From AC-49 sp963817035 (GTDB lineage Bacteria > Actinomycetota > Thermoleophilia > Solirubrobacterales > Solirubrobacteraceae): a stretch of DNA of 64,000 nucleotides. Made by a program: the position numbers and the translations under genes. This document shows positions 50,744 to 59,037 of this stretch, one piece after another (within the stretch, counting starts at the first letter, position 1; the number at the start of each line of letters is the position of its first letter). Under the pieces are notes generated by a model. The model ran no database searches, had not been told where the DNA came from, and worked only from the letters and a program-made list of their open reading frames with translations. The stretch spans positions 1,240,001-1,304,000 of the forward strand of contig CAWFMM010000004.1 of assembly GCA_963817035.1 (NCBI GenBank). Direction: 5' to 3'.

Positions 50744-51991
50744 TTATTCGTCGCCGAGCAGGCCGAAGTGCCGGCGCCAGCCCTTGGGCAGCATCACCTC
50801 GAGCACGTCATCGACGGTGATGACGCCGATCATGTCTCCGCGCTCGTCGACGACCGCGGCCATCAGCAGGTTGTAGTCGGTCATCAGCCGCGCGACCTCC
50901 TCGAAGTCGGCGTCGGCGCGCAGGGTCGGCGCCATCAACGCGAGGTCGACCAGTGCGGTGTCGTCATCGGGGCCGAATAACCGGCTGAGCGGCACGGTGC
51001 CGGTCAGCGCCTTGTGGCTGTCCATCAGGAAGATCGCCGCCGTCGTGTCATCGGCGGTGGCCGCGAGACGATGGCGGGCCTCTGCGACGGTGCTCTGCTG
51101 ATACAGGCACAGGAACTCGGTGCTCATCAGCCCGCCGGCGGTCGCCGGGTCATACCCCAGAAGCGCGCGAACCTTGGCGCGGTGGCGGTCGGGGATCAGG
51201 TCGAGGACCGCGTCACGACGGTCGTCGGGCAGCTCCGCGACGAGATCGGCCGCGTCGTCGGGAGCCATCCGGGCCAGCACGCCGGCGACGTTCTCGTCGC
51301 TGCGCTGGGCCACGAACTCGCGGCGGTGGTGCTCGTCGAGCTCCTCGAAGACGTCGGCCTCGAGCTCGATGTCGCCCCTGACCGCGCCGATGATCTCCTC
51401 ACCCTCCGCATGCGACGCGGCCTCGACGAGATCGGCGAGTTGCGCCGGATGCAGCCGCGCCAGCTTGGGATGCGGGACGCTCAGGCGCACACTCGGCACA
51501 TGGCCCACGAACGGCTCGATGCTCGCCCAGTCCAGAAAGCCGCCGGTCGCCAGGCGCGACGCCAACCGCTTGGGCAACAGCCGCCGGACGGCGCCTCGAG
51601 GTCCCGTGTCGACACCAACCACTCGCCACCATCCGGCGACCCGGGCGATCTCGATCTCGTTCGCGCGAACCAACCGGGCGCCGTCGACATTGATCAGCTG
51701 ACGATCCAGCACGTCCTTGCGCAGCAACACCTCATCCGGCCGACGTTCGAACGGCCGCAGATCGAGCTTCGGTACACGAAGCGTTACCGCGCGCGCCGTG
51801 AGCTCGTCGATCAGATCGGCCGGCACATACGTCTGGCGCCCCGCGACCGACGCCAGCAAGCCGCTGATCGGCGGATACGCCTCGTCCTGCAGGCGCACGA
51901 TCAGATCATCCACACGCCCCAACCGCGCCCCCGATCGGTCACGCAGCGCGGCACCCGAAATCACCGACACATGCAGCAGATCCGGCGTCAT
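50744..51991 (-). CDS. PRC-barrel / MgtE-N / CBS-pair protein without a pore
   Basis: A 415-residue soluble protein. An N-terminal PRC-barrel-like region (ISGAALRDRSGARLGRVDDL) and a second similar module (LINVDGARLVRANEIEIARV) precede an MgtE intracellular domain (ADLVEAASHAEGEEIIGAVR, MAPDDAADLVAELPDDRRDA). A CBS pair follows, including YDPATAGGLMSTEFLCL and MIGVITVDDVLEVMLP. The MgtE membrane pore is missing. ATG 51991 was chosen for GAGG upstream; ATG 52030 is possible. It likely senses Mg2+ or nucleotide and gates the adjacent NRAMP-like permease; that is inference. Confidence 0.85.
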   Translation of the reverse strand: MTPDLLHVSVISGAALRDRSGARLGRVDDLIVRLQDEAYPPISGLLASVAGRQTYVPADLIDELTARAVTLRVPKLDLRPFERRPDEVLLRKDVLDRQLINVDGARLVRANEIEIARVAGWWRVVGVDTGPRGAVRRLLPKRLASRLATGGFLDWASIEPFVGHVPSVRLSVPHPKLARLHPAQLADLVEAASHAEGEEIIGAVRGDIELEADVFEELDEHHRREFVAQRSDENVAGVLARMAPDDAADLVAELPDDRRDAVLDLIPDRHRAKVRALLGYDPATAGGLMSTEFLCLYQQSTVAEARHRLAATADDTTAAIFLMDSHKALTGTVPLSRLFGPDDDTALVDLALMAPTLRADADFEEVARLMTDYNLLMAAVVDERGDMIGVITVDDVLEVMLPKGWRRHFGLLGDE

Positions 51992-52208
51992 AAGGGCCTC
52001 ATCGCTCACACCCCAACGATAGAACCACATGGCGACCACGAGGCGCAGGCGCATCTCGCGCGCTCGCGCGACGGGTGGCAATCAGGCGCAGGAGCAGGAT
52101 CGAGTGCTCTGATCTGCCGGCTCGCCTGTCGCCGCAGTGCGCGAGTGGACAGCGGCGTTGCGGCTCTCCGGCGTTCTCCGGGGTTGCCGTCGTCGGCGGG
52201 CGATGCCG

Positions 52209-52223
52209 GAGAGCGGGGCTCTC
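52209..52223 (-). terminator. Short hairpin beside the tRNA-Gly remnant
   Basis: The palindrome GAGAGC-GGG-GCTCTC directly follows, on the minus strand, the partial tRNA-Gly copy at the island's left edge. It may be the original terminator of that tRNA before the island split it. No T-tract follows, so confidence is low. Confidence 0.3.
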
Positions 52224-52226
52224 TCA

Positions 52227-52269
52227 AAGCGGCTGAAGGGACTCGAACCCTCGACCTTCTGCATGGCAA
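52227..52269 (-). repeat. attL: 43-bp copy of the tRNA-Gly 3' half
   Basis: These 43 bases are identical to 60728-60770, running from the anticodon loop to the 3' end of tRNA-Gly(GCC) on the minus strand. The rest of the tRNA is absent here. The copy lies about 100 bases before an integrase gene. This is the standard trace of tRNA-targeted integration, with the intact gene rebuilt at the other end. The surrounding 51992-52372 has no other gene. Confidence 0.93.
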
Positions 52270-52326
52270 TCGGCCCAGGCGAGATTCGGCTGTCTGAAAG
52301 TCCCTGCAAATCGGCATGTTGGGTCC

Positions 52327-52346
52327 AGTACGGTCAAGTACGGTCA
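52327..52346. promoter_or_regulatory. Tandem AGTACGGTCA repeat, possible integrase arm site
   Basis: Two perfect adjacent copies of the 10-mer AGTACGGTCA sit between attL and the integrase gene. Spacing of one helical turn fits paired protein binding, for example integrase arm-binding or an excisionase. Confidence 0.45.
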
Positions 52347-52351
52347 GCTGA

Positions 52352-52373
52352 TTTCGGGACACCGTTCGGGACA
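52352..52373. repeat. Island-end repeat, left copy (TTCGGGACA x2)
   Basis: TTTCGGGACACCG followed by TTCGGGACA. Nearly the same string occurs near the right end at 60644-60667, with one extra T. Each copy contains two TTCGGGACA units. The position just inside both attachment sites suggests a binding site for the recombination machinery. It touches the proposed integrase start codon. Confidence 0.55.
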
Positions 52374-53599
52374 TGGTTTTCGGGCCCGGCGGGTGTACGC
52401 TCGAAATCGTGGAGCCTGGACACGTCCCCCCGGTCAGCGGTCACGCCACCCGCGTGACGCGCCGGCGCGGGCCGGTCTGGCTCGTCAAGTACCGCGCTCC
52501 GGACCAGAACGGGATCGAGCGCCAGTACCACCGGCTGCTCGGGCCGGAGTGGGTCGGGAAGGGCTCGCCGCCGCCCGGCTTCTTCAACAAGCGCACGGCC
52601 AACGACGCGCTGCAGGCGCTGCTGACCGACGCGCGCCGCGGCGCGCTCGACCTCGTGCGGACCGGGATCACGTTCGAGCAGGCGGCGCGCGAGTGGCTGG
52701 AGTGGGGGACCTACCAGCGCGGCTGGAAGCCGTCGACGATCGTCGACCGGCGCTCGTGCCTGGAGCGCCACCTGATCCCGGCGTTCGGCGCGCTGCGCAT
52801 CGAGCAGATCACGACGGCGCGGATCGAGCGCTGGAAGCAGCGCTGGCTGCGCGAGCGCGGACAGCGCCGCCAGTGCGCGAAGCTGCTCGCGCTGCTGCAC
52901 AGCATCTTCGAGCGGGCGCGCCGGCTGCACTCGCTGCCCGGTAACGCGCTCGACGACGTCGAGAAGATCAAGATCCCGTACGACCCGACGCGCTTCGACT
53001 TCTACTCGCCCGAGGAGGTCTACGCACTCGCCCGCTTCGCTTCCTCAGAGCAGGACTCGGCGCTGTTCCTGTGTGCCGCCTTCGCCGGGCTACGCCGCGG
53101 CGAGCTGGTCGCGCTGCGCTGGCACAACGTCGACTTCGTCAAGCGGTCGATCCGGGTGGAGGGCAGCTATGGACACGGCGAGGTCACGTCGACGAAAGGA
53201 GGCCGTGGACGGGCCGTTCCCATGGTCGCCGAGCTGGCACAAGTCCTCGCGCGGCTCGGGCAGCGCGGGTATCTGGCTAGCCGCGACGATCCGGTGTTCC
53301 CCGGCGACGGTGGAGGACACCTCGACGGGTCGGCGCTGCGCCGGCGGTTCGTCCTGGCCCGTGACGCCGCCGGGCTTCGCCCGCTGCGCTTCCACGATCT
53401 GCGTCACACCTTCGGGTCACTCGCGATCAACCGCGCGAGCATCGTGCAGGTGCAGGCGTGGATGGGCCACGCGGATTCGCGGACGACGATGCGGTATCTG
53501 CACTACAAGAGCCAGGAGGCCGAGGCGGAGTTGTTGGCGGGCGCGTTCCGCGCCTCGGCCGCCGCGAGACCCGAGACCCTGTTCGCCACAGCAACATGA
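52373..53599 (+). CDS. int: Tyrosine-type integrase of the genomic island
   Basis: A 408-residue integrase with an N-terminal arm-binding region (VWLVKYRAPDQNGIERQYHR), a SAM-like core-binding domain (TFEQAAREWLEWGTYQRGW), and a catalytic domain. Catalytic residues are Arg in FAGLRRGELVALRW, Lys in VTSTKGGRGRAVP, His-x-x-Arg in RFHDLRHTFGSLA, His in WMGHADSRTTMRYLHY and its Tyr. It recombines at the tRNA-Gly 3' end. ATG 52373 lies in the end repeat; GTG 52409 is a credible alternative start. Confidence 0.93.
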   Translation: MVFGPGGCTLEIVEPGHVPPVSGHATRVTRRRGPVWLVKYRAPDQNGIERQYHRLLGPEWVGKGSPPPGFFNKRTANDALQALLTDARRGALDLVRTGITFEQAAREWLEWGTYQRGWKPSTIVDRRSCLERHLIPAFGALRIEQITTARIERWKQRWLRERGQRRQCAKLLALLHSIFERARRLHSLPGNALDDVEKIKIPYDPTRFDFYSPEEVYALARFASSEQDSALFLCAAFAGLRRGELVALRWHNVDFVKRSIRVEGSYGHGEVTSTKGGRGRAVPMVAELAQVLARLGQRGYLASRDDPVFPGDGGGHLDGSALRRRFVLARDAAGLRPLRFHDLRHTFGSLAINRASIVQVQAWMGHADSRTTMRYLHYKSQEAEAELLAGAFRASAAARPETLFATAT

Positions 53600-53655
53600 C
53601 GCGCCCGAAGCCCCGATGCAGGCGAGACGACGCGGCTCCGCGGCCGATGTTGGTG

Positions 53656-54786
53656 TCAGTCGCCGTTGAGTTGGCGGATGCGCGAGCGCCGTAGTGGCGC
53701 AGGGTCTCTGTCGAGCAGGAGGTTGAAGGGGGCGATGCGTTCCGAGCCGTCCCGGCGCAACAGGACGCGCGGCCTACCCCGGATCATGCCTCGAACGAGG
53801 ATCGCGCGGACACCAGAAGATGTCTCAGTCCGCTCGAAGATCGCTTCAGCGAAGGCGTCGTCGAGGGTTGACTCGAACTGCGTAGAGTCGCTTCGTGGGT
53901 CGTAGCCCCGCTGAACCACGACCCGGAAGTTGTTGATCTCGCGGTGCGGGAAGATCACAAGGGAGCCGACGAACACGACACCGACGATGTGGGCCGGCAT
54001 CGTGCTCCAGTCGATCGCGGTGGCAACGTCGTCGATGGCGGCCCCGTTGCTCCAGAAGACGCCGACCCAGCACTCGTCCTCACTCGGGAGCTGGCGGATG
54101 GCCTGAACGAGGCGTGCAGCCACGCGCCTGATGTAGCTGGCTTCGGTGTCGTGCGCCACGATCGTCGCCGCAGACAGGCCGGCGGGGTAACGGGGCGTTC
54201 GCGCGGCAGCACGGGCAGCCTGCTGACGGGTGGCGGCGGCGTTCGCAGCCGACCATCGCGGCGTCGGAGAATCGAGCGACGAGTGCAGCGTGACCATGCC
54301 GTGACGGGGAATCATGCGTTCAAGCGCCGGTGCCACGCGTCGGCAGAACGCGACTTCATCGTCGGATAGTCCGACCGCCTTGATTTCAATGCTCTCCTGT
54401 CGAGCACTGCCGGGCAAAACGAGCCGGAGATCGGGTTGCGCGCCACGCGCCTTCCCGGGCTCCATCTCAGCGGTGGCATCATCGTCGGCGGTATCCACGA
54501 GGAGAGATGCGCATCGCAACTCCGCCCAGGTCGCCGCGAACTGCCCGATATCACGCAATTTGGACAGCAGCTTGGTCCTAGGAACCCCGTGGGCTTCGAG
54601 GCGGGCGACGCTCTCAGCAAGCAGCACGGCTCGTACGGCTGAATCCACGTCGCGGGGCTCGAGCCGGCTCTCGAGTTGCTTGAGCTCCCAGCTCCGGATG
54701 ACCTCGATGCTGTCGAGGACCCGATCCGGAGGTAGCCCCGTCAGGACCTCAACCCAGGGAAGGAGGTCGGAGAGACGGGCCACCAC
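53656..54786 (-). CDS. Uncharacterised protein with PD-(D/E)XK nuclease motif
   Basis: A 376-residue protein, not a family I recognise. It shows a PD-(D/E)XK-like core: Glu89 in ATWAELRCASLLVD, Asp119 in AQPDLRLVLPG, and Glu134-Ile-Lys136 in RQESIEIKAVGLS. An N-terminal helical region (1-85) and a C-terminal alpha/beta half follow (CWVGVFWSNGAAIDDVATAI, IVGVVFVGSLVIFPHREINN). It lies 99 bases downstream of the OLD-like nuclease gene on the same strand and probably forms its partner. Predicted DNA or RNA cleavage is inferred from the motif only. Confidence 0.72.
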   Translation of the reverse strand: MVARLSDLLPWVEVLTGLPPDRVLDSIEVIRSWELKQLESRLEPRDVDSAVRAVLLAESVARLEAHGVPRTKLLSKLRDIGQFAATWAELRCASLLVDTADDDATAEMEPGKARGAQPDLRLVLPGSARQESIEIKAVGLSDDEVAFCRRVAPALERMIPRHGMVTLHSSLDSPTPRWSAANAAATRQQAARAAARTPRYPAGLSAATIVAHDTEASYIRRVAARLVQAIRQLPSEDECWVGVFWSNGAAIDDVATAIDWSTMPAHIVGVVFVGSLVIFPHREINNFRVVVQRGYDPRSDSTQFESTLDDAFAEAIFERTETSSGVRAILVRGMIRGRPRVLLRRDGSERIAPFNLLLDRDPAPLRRSRIRQLNGD

Positions 54787-54885
54787 GACCTAGCTTCTGA
54801 ATGAGTTTCGTTGTGACACAGACGGCGTCGGAGATGTTGGCGATGCGCCAAGCACAGCGGAGCTCATGCCCGTCGAGATGCCGCG

Positions 54886-56571
54886 CTAGCCATCCCGCGC
54901 TGCAAGCTTCCGCTCCAGCGAGTCGACGAGAGCGGCCAGGATCGGCTCGGCTTCCGGCTTGAGGGCCGATTTCGGCGAGGCCGACACCGCTTCGGAAACA
55001 GCGGCTTTGTAAGCACCTTGCCGAGTCGGGTCCCAGACTTGACCAGAAGCCTTGACGATCGCGGGCAGGCGACTTGACCACTTGCCCTTGCCCAGCTTGT
55101 TGATCCAGGGATGGGCGACCCTTATGCCGAAGCGTTCGAGGAAGACGGACTCGTATGCCTCGGGGGCCACGAGGTCTTCGAACTCCGCTTCGGTTCCACC
55201 CGGCAGGTTCACCATCGTGCGGTCGGGAGGATCCAGTAGGCCTTCCTGTTCGGCGGCGAGCGCGGCAGTCTCGCCTGCTTTGTCTCCGTCCAAAAATGCA
55301 TGGACCGCGGCGAGCGAATCACGTAGCTGTGTGAGCACATAGTTCAGATTGCCACCCCCGTGAAGCGGCCAAAGCGTCAGCGTTCCCTCGGACAAGCCGG
55401 TACTAAGGGAGGTGGAGCGATCCGAAAGCAACGCACTGATGGCGCGGGCATCCTCCGGACCTTCGACAACCAAGATGACCTCCGCGTGCTCCAGGTTGTC
55501 TGACGTTCGCACCCCAAGAACGGCACGGAGTTCTTGCACGGATTGCGCTGGCCGAGCTCGTGTGCGTTCGACGATGACGTTGCTATGCACGTGGAGTCGA
55601 TTCACGAACAGCGGCGAATGCGTCGTCAACACCACCTGCTGTCTGGCTGCGGTTTCCCGCAGAACGGCGCGTAGCGCATGGATCGCCTTGGGGTGGAGAT
55701 GCGCCTCGGGCTCCTCGACCGCCAAGATGAATTCCTTTGCCCGTGCCGTCTCGCTCGCGTAGTGCTGGATAACCGAGAGCGCAGCGAGGCTCTGCACTCC
55801 ATCGCCCTTGAAATCCAGTTCGGTGGGCGTGCCGTCATCGACGATCACGCGAACATCGCTCAGCGCCTGTCGATCGTCCAGCTGGATGTCGACGGTGGAT
55901 ACTTCCGGAAGGAGTTCCTGCATCCGTGTAGAGAGCGCGGCAGAGATGCGGTCGAGAACCGGCTGTTGGATCGCTCGAACGCGCTTCAGCGCAGCTTGAA
56001 ACTCGGGCTCGCGTTCCACCGAGGCAAGCTCGCGGCGCACCATCGTCTTTACGATCGACGCCGTCACGTCAGCCGTCCGCACGGCTGGGATGTACTGCAC
56101 CTGAACGCGTTCCGCGACGAACTCCGCGATCTCCTGTCGCTTCGCCGAGAGGGCAGCGGAGTGGCGCTGCTTGCGCACCAGGAACGACGGGCGCGTCCCG
56201 CCGAACTGGACACGAATCGGCAGGATTCCGTTGAGGCGGCTGCCGACCGCGGTCTGAAACTCGCCGATTTCCTCATCTGTCAGCGAGAAGTCAAAGTCCA
56301 GAATGGACTTGCCGTTCGCCTCGTCGGTCTGAAGCGAATGCGGAAAGTCGCGTGCCCAGTCATAACCACTGGCAAGCCGGCCGCGGCGTACCCCGCGGGT
56401 TGCCGAGGACACCGGCGACGAGAGTTCCTCCATCCCCATCACGAGGGCCTGCAGGATGTTCGACTTGCCTTCGTTGTTGGGGCCGACCAGCACGGTCAAG
56501 TCGCCAACCGCAAGCTTCTCCGCCTTGATGATACTTCGGAACTTCTGAACGGAGAAGGACTCCAAGCGCAT
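54886..56571 (-). CDS. OLD-family ATPase/TOPRIM nuclease
   Basis: A 561-residue ABC/SMC-type ATPase fused to TOPRIM. Walker A VGPNNEGKSN (30-37), signature-like KGDGVQSLAALSVI (256-262), Walker B FILAVEEPEAHLHP (281-294) and the TTHSP switch (316-320). TOPRIM has VILVVEGPEDARA (Glu370) and AFLDGDKAGE (Asp428/Asp430). OLD proteins are DNA nucleases and anti-phage effectors, for example P2 OLD and GajA of Gabija. ATG 56571 was chosen; ATG 56586 adds MLRRV. Lower GC than the core genes. Confidence 0.92.
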   Translation of the reverse strand: MRLESFSVQKFRSIIKAEKLAVGDLTVLVGPNNEGKSNILQALVMGMEELSSPVSSATRGVRRGRLASGYDWARDFPHSLQTDEANGKSILDFDFSLTDEEIGEFQTAVGSRLNGILPIRVQFGGTRPSFLVRKQRHSAALSAKRQEIAEFVAERVQVQYIPAVRTADVTASIVKTMVRRELASVEREPEFQAALKRVRAIQQPVLDRISAALSTRMQELLPEVSTVDIQLDDRQALSDVRVIVDDGTPTELDFKGDGVQSLAALSVIQHYASETARAKEFILAVEEPEAHLHPKAIHALRAVLRETAARQQVVLTTHSPLFVNRLHVHSNVIVERTRARPAQSVQELRAVLGVRTSDNLEHAEVILVVEGPEDARAISALLSDRSTSLSTGLSEGTLTLWPLHGGGNLNYVLTQLRDSLAAVHAFLDGDKAGETAALAAEQEGLLDPPDRTMVNLPGGTEAEFEDLVAPEAYESVFLERFGIRVAHPWINKLGKGKWSSRLPAIVKASGQVWDPTRQGAYKAAVSEAVSASPKSALKPEAEPILAALVDSLERKLAARDG

Positions 56572-56659
56572 AACTCGGCGCAGCATATGTGCTGCCGCCG
56601 CGGATCGGTGGACCAAGTCGCCGAGGTCGTGCGGACACGCTCCTCCCGTGGTCGAGCGG

Positions 56660-57034
56660 TCAGACGTGGTTTCGCGTGCGGGGTACAAGTCCGTACGCCG
56701 AGCGCGCCGCGTCGGGTGTCGTGCGCAGCGTGTCGCCGACTTCGTCCCAAGTCGCGCCGCTGCCAACCGCCATCCGGGCGAGTCGTCCGGCGATGTCGTC
56801 GAGCTCGTCAATCGAGGCCCGAACGGTCGCGAGGGCGTCGATGGCGATGTCGGGTGGCGGGTCTTGCACGTTGGTCTTGGCGAGCGGCGTCGCGCCGCGG
56901 CGCTTCAGCTCGGCCTCGACGAGCTTGGCGAGATACGCAGACACCGAGATGCCCCGGACAAGGGCGGCGTGGCGGAACGTGGCCCAAGTGTCGTCGTCGA
57001 CGGCGACGCGGGCGACCTGTTGGCTGCTCGGCAT
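56660..57034 (-). CDS. Ribbon-helix-helix-like putative regulator
   Basis: A 124-residue protein. Residues about 6-45 fit an RHH/CopG-type DNA-binding unit (VARVAVDDDTWATFRHAALV, then RGISVSAYLAKLVEAELKRR). The C-terminal half (IAIDALATVRASIDELDDIA and GATWDEVGDTLRTTPDAARS) includes a helix pair resembling an HTH. As the first gene of the leftward unit it may autoregulate; a GCATT-CA-AATGC palindrome lies 22 bases upstream. ATG 57034. Confidence 0.65.
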   Translation of the reverse strand: MPSSQQVARVAVDDDTWATFRHAALVRGISVSAYLAKLVEAELKRRGATPLAKTNVQDPPPDIAIDALATVRASIDELDDIAGRLARMAVGSGATWDEVGDTLRTTPDAARSAYGLVPRTRNHV

Positions 57035-57055
57035 GACGTTACGATGCTACATGTC

Positions 57056-57067
57056 GCATTCAAATGC
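57056..57067. promoter_or_regulatory. Palindrome GCATT-CA-AATGC in divergent promoter region
   Basis: A perfect 5+5 inverted repeat 22 bases upstream of the RHH-like gene start. It is followed by ATGC units, so the half-site occurs more than once. A plausible operator for the RHH-like protein; not tested. Confidence 0.4.
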
Positions 57068-57162
57068 ATCTGTGTGACCCTGGTTGGCGGGTGGTCCTGT
57101 CGCGGGACGTTAGAGCTGAGCGCTTGCACAATTCGTTGGGGGTGATCGTCAGTCTCGTGCGA

Positions 57163-57178
57163 CATCTCTCGTGAGATG
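57163..57178. promoter_or_regulatory. Palindrome CATCTC-TCGT-GAGATG overlapping HTH-gene start
   Basis: A perfect 6+6 inverted repeat with a 4-base loop. Its right arm contains the ATG of the HTH gene (57176), so a bound protein, or an mRNA hairpin, would block translation initiation of the restriction-modification unit. Such control elements are frequent in R-M systems. Confidence 0.45.
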
Positions 57179-57391
57179 GCTGAGATGCGTCAGATGCGGT
57201 TGGCAGTCGAGTCGAGGACTTCGCTCGGGGAGCCGTTGCTAAAGGCTTCTGATGCCGCACTGCTGCTGTCGGTACGGACGTCGTGGATCTACGGCGCCGC
57301 GCGCGCCGGGCAGCTCCCGTGCATCCACGTCGGCCGGCACATTCGCTTCGTGCGGGCCGACCTCGAGCGCTGGGTCACCGAGCAGCGGTGA
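57176..57391 (+). CDS. Small HTH protein, excisionase/MerR-like
   Basis: A 71-residue protein matching the HTH_17 excisionase pattern: LLKASDAALLLSVRTSWIYG, AARAGQLPCIHVGRHIRFVR and ADLERWVTEQR. It could be the element's excisionase, or a regulator of the methyltransferase/endonuclease pair. The GTGA overlap (57388-57391) with the methyltransferase start ties it to that pair, unusual for an excisionase. ATG 57176 is within a palindrome. Confidence 0.85.
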   Translation: MAEMRQMRLAVESRTSLGEPLLKASDAALLLSVRTSWIYGAARAGQLPCIHVGRHIRFVRADLERWVTEQR

Positions 57392-59037
57392 TCTCCACAG
57401 TTGCCCCGAGCTCCCGGAGCCATCGCGACGGCCGAAGGACAGGCGGCCTCGTAGCGCGGCCGATCCGTACTTTCCGGGCGGAGTGCAAAGCTGCCTCCGT
57501 GCACCTGACCGCAGCAGAACTCCTTGGAGATGTCGAGCAGCGCCGTCAGGCGGTGTCGACCGAGCTGTCCGCGAAGCACCGCGCGGCGTTCGGTCAGTTC
57601 TTTACCCCCAGCGCTGCGGCCGACTTCCTTGCCGGGCTCCTGGATCTCCCGGACCAGGGCGACTTCCATCTGTTGGATCCGGGCGCCGGTGTCGGCTCTC
57701 TCTCGGCGGCTGTTGTCGCCCGAGTCATTGAGGAATGCCCGGCCGTCCACCTCCACGTCACCGCGTTCGAGATCGACGCGCCGCTGATCCCGCATCTCAG
57801 CGCCACTCTCGAGGAATGTGTCGCGGTCGCCGCAGAGCACGGGGTATCGGTGGACTTCGACGTTCGTCATTCGAGCTTTGTCGAGTACGCGACGGGCTGG
57901 CTGTTCGAGCAACCGCAGCAGTTCGACGCAGCGATCGCGAACCCGCCGTACAAGAAGGTCAATACGAACGCGCCGGAGCGAGTCGCTGCTGAAGCGCGCG
58001 GCCTGCGAGCGAGCAACCTCTACACGATCTTCACCGGCCTGGCGGCCGACCTCTTGGTCGACGGCGGGCAGATGTCCGTGATCGTTCCGCGGTCCTGGGC
58101 CAACGGTCCGTACCACGAGCCATTCCGGCGCTTTCTCCTGGACCGCGTCTCGTTGGACTTTCTCCACGTCTACGAGAACCGCGGCAAGGTCTTTGCCGAC
58201 GCCGAGGTCCTCCAGGAGAACGTGGTCCTGCACGGCGTGCGCGAGCCTCAGGCGGCGAACCTGACGCTGTCGACGAGCGCTGGCGGGGATGACCCGCGGG
58301 TCGAACGGCAGGTTCCGATCGAGGACGTGCTGCGCCCGGGCGATCTGCACATGTTCGTCCGCATTCCGGTCGACGAACGCGCGACGCGCGTCGCCGAGCG
58401 GATGAGCGCGCTACCGGCGACGCTGGCAGACCTCGACGTTGCGGTCAGCACTGGGCGGGTCGTCGATTTCCGGGCCCGCGAAAGCCTGCGCCAGGACGCC
58501 GCAGGCGACACGGTCCCGCTCGTCTATCCCGGCCATCTCAAGGATGGGCGTGTCGTGTGGCCGACACCGGGGAGCAAGAAGCCGAACGCGCTGCACCGCT
58601 GCGAGGCGACGGAGGCGCTGCTGTTGCCGAACGAGACCTATGTCCTGGTCAAGCGGTTCTCGGCCAAGGAGGAGCGCCGACGGGTCGCCGCGGCCGTGGC
58701 GGCGCCCGAGGATCTGCCGGGCGATGCAGTCGCGTACGAGAACCATCTGAACGTCTACCACCGCGGCGGACGGGGACTCCCGTCGTCCCTTGCGTTGGGG
58801 CTGTCGGCCTATCTGAACTGCACGCTGGTCGACGACTACGTGCGCTCGTTCTCAGGTCACACCCAGATCAACGCCACGGATCTGCGCCAGCTGCGATACC
58901 CGAGGGCGACGGATCTCGCGAGTCTCGGAAACGCGTTGGCCATCGAGGCTTGGCCGGAGCAGGAGGAGCTTGATGCGATCGTCGCCGAATACGTGCCCGC
59001 TGTTTCGGAACCCAGCGTCGAGCTCCAGGCTGCATGA
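57388..59037 (+). CDS. N6-adenine DNA methyltransferase of BsuBI/PstI type
   Basis: A 549-residue gamma-class methyltransferase. Motif X AAFGQFFTPSAAADFLAGLL precedes motif I FHLLDPGAGVGSLSAAVV and motif IV AIANPPYKKVNTNAPERV. The target-recognition region follows (about 270-520, with RFSAKEERRRVAAAVA). It methylates adenine, by family in CTGCAG, protecting host DNA. GTG 57388 is coupled to the HTH gene; GTG 57499 would give a shorter N-terminus. It overlaps the endonuclease start by ATGA. Confidence 0.92.
   Translation: MISTVAPSSRSHRDGRRTGGLVARPIRTFRAECKAASVHLTAAELLGDVEQRRQAVSTELSAKHRAAFGQFFTPSAAADFLAGLLDLPDQGDFHLLDPGAGVGSLSAAVVARVIEECPAVHLHVTAFEIDAPLIPHLSATLEECVAVAAEHGVSVDFDVRHSSFVEYATGWLFEQPQQFDAAIANPPYKKVNTNAPERVAAEARGLRASNLYTIFTGLAADLLVDGGQMSVIVPRSWANGPYHEPFRRFLLDRVSLDFLHVYENRGKVFADAEVLQENVVLHGVREPQAANLTLSTSAGGDDPRVERQVPIEDVLRPGDLHMFVRIPVDERATRVAERMSALPATLADLDVAVSTGRVVDFRARESLRQDAAGDTVPLVYPGHLKDGRVVWPTPGSKKPNALHRCEATEALLLPNETYVLVKRFSAKEERRRVAAAVAAPEDLPGDAVAYENHLNVYHRGGRGLPSSLALGLSAYLNCTLVDDYVRSFSGHTQINATDLRQLRYPRATDLASLGNALAIEAWPEQEELDAIVAEYVPAVSEPSVELQAA

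Noticed and set aside
53656..56571. Gabija system
   Set aside because: The OLD-type nuclease matches GajA in layout, but no UvrD-like helicase (GajB) is present; the partner has a PD-(D/E)XK motif instead.
54886..56571. PARIS (AriA/AriB) in fused form
   Set aside because: ATPase and TOPRIM are fused here and a fused PARIS cannot be fully excluded, but the second conserved gene and the OLD-like TOPRIM spacing point to the OLD family.
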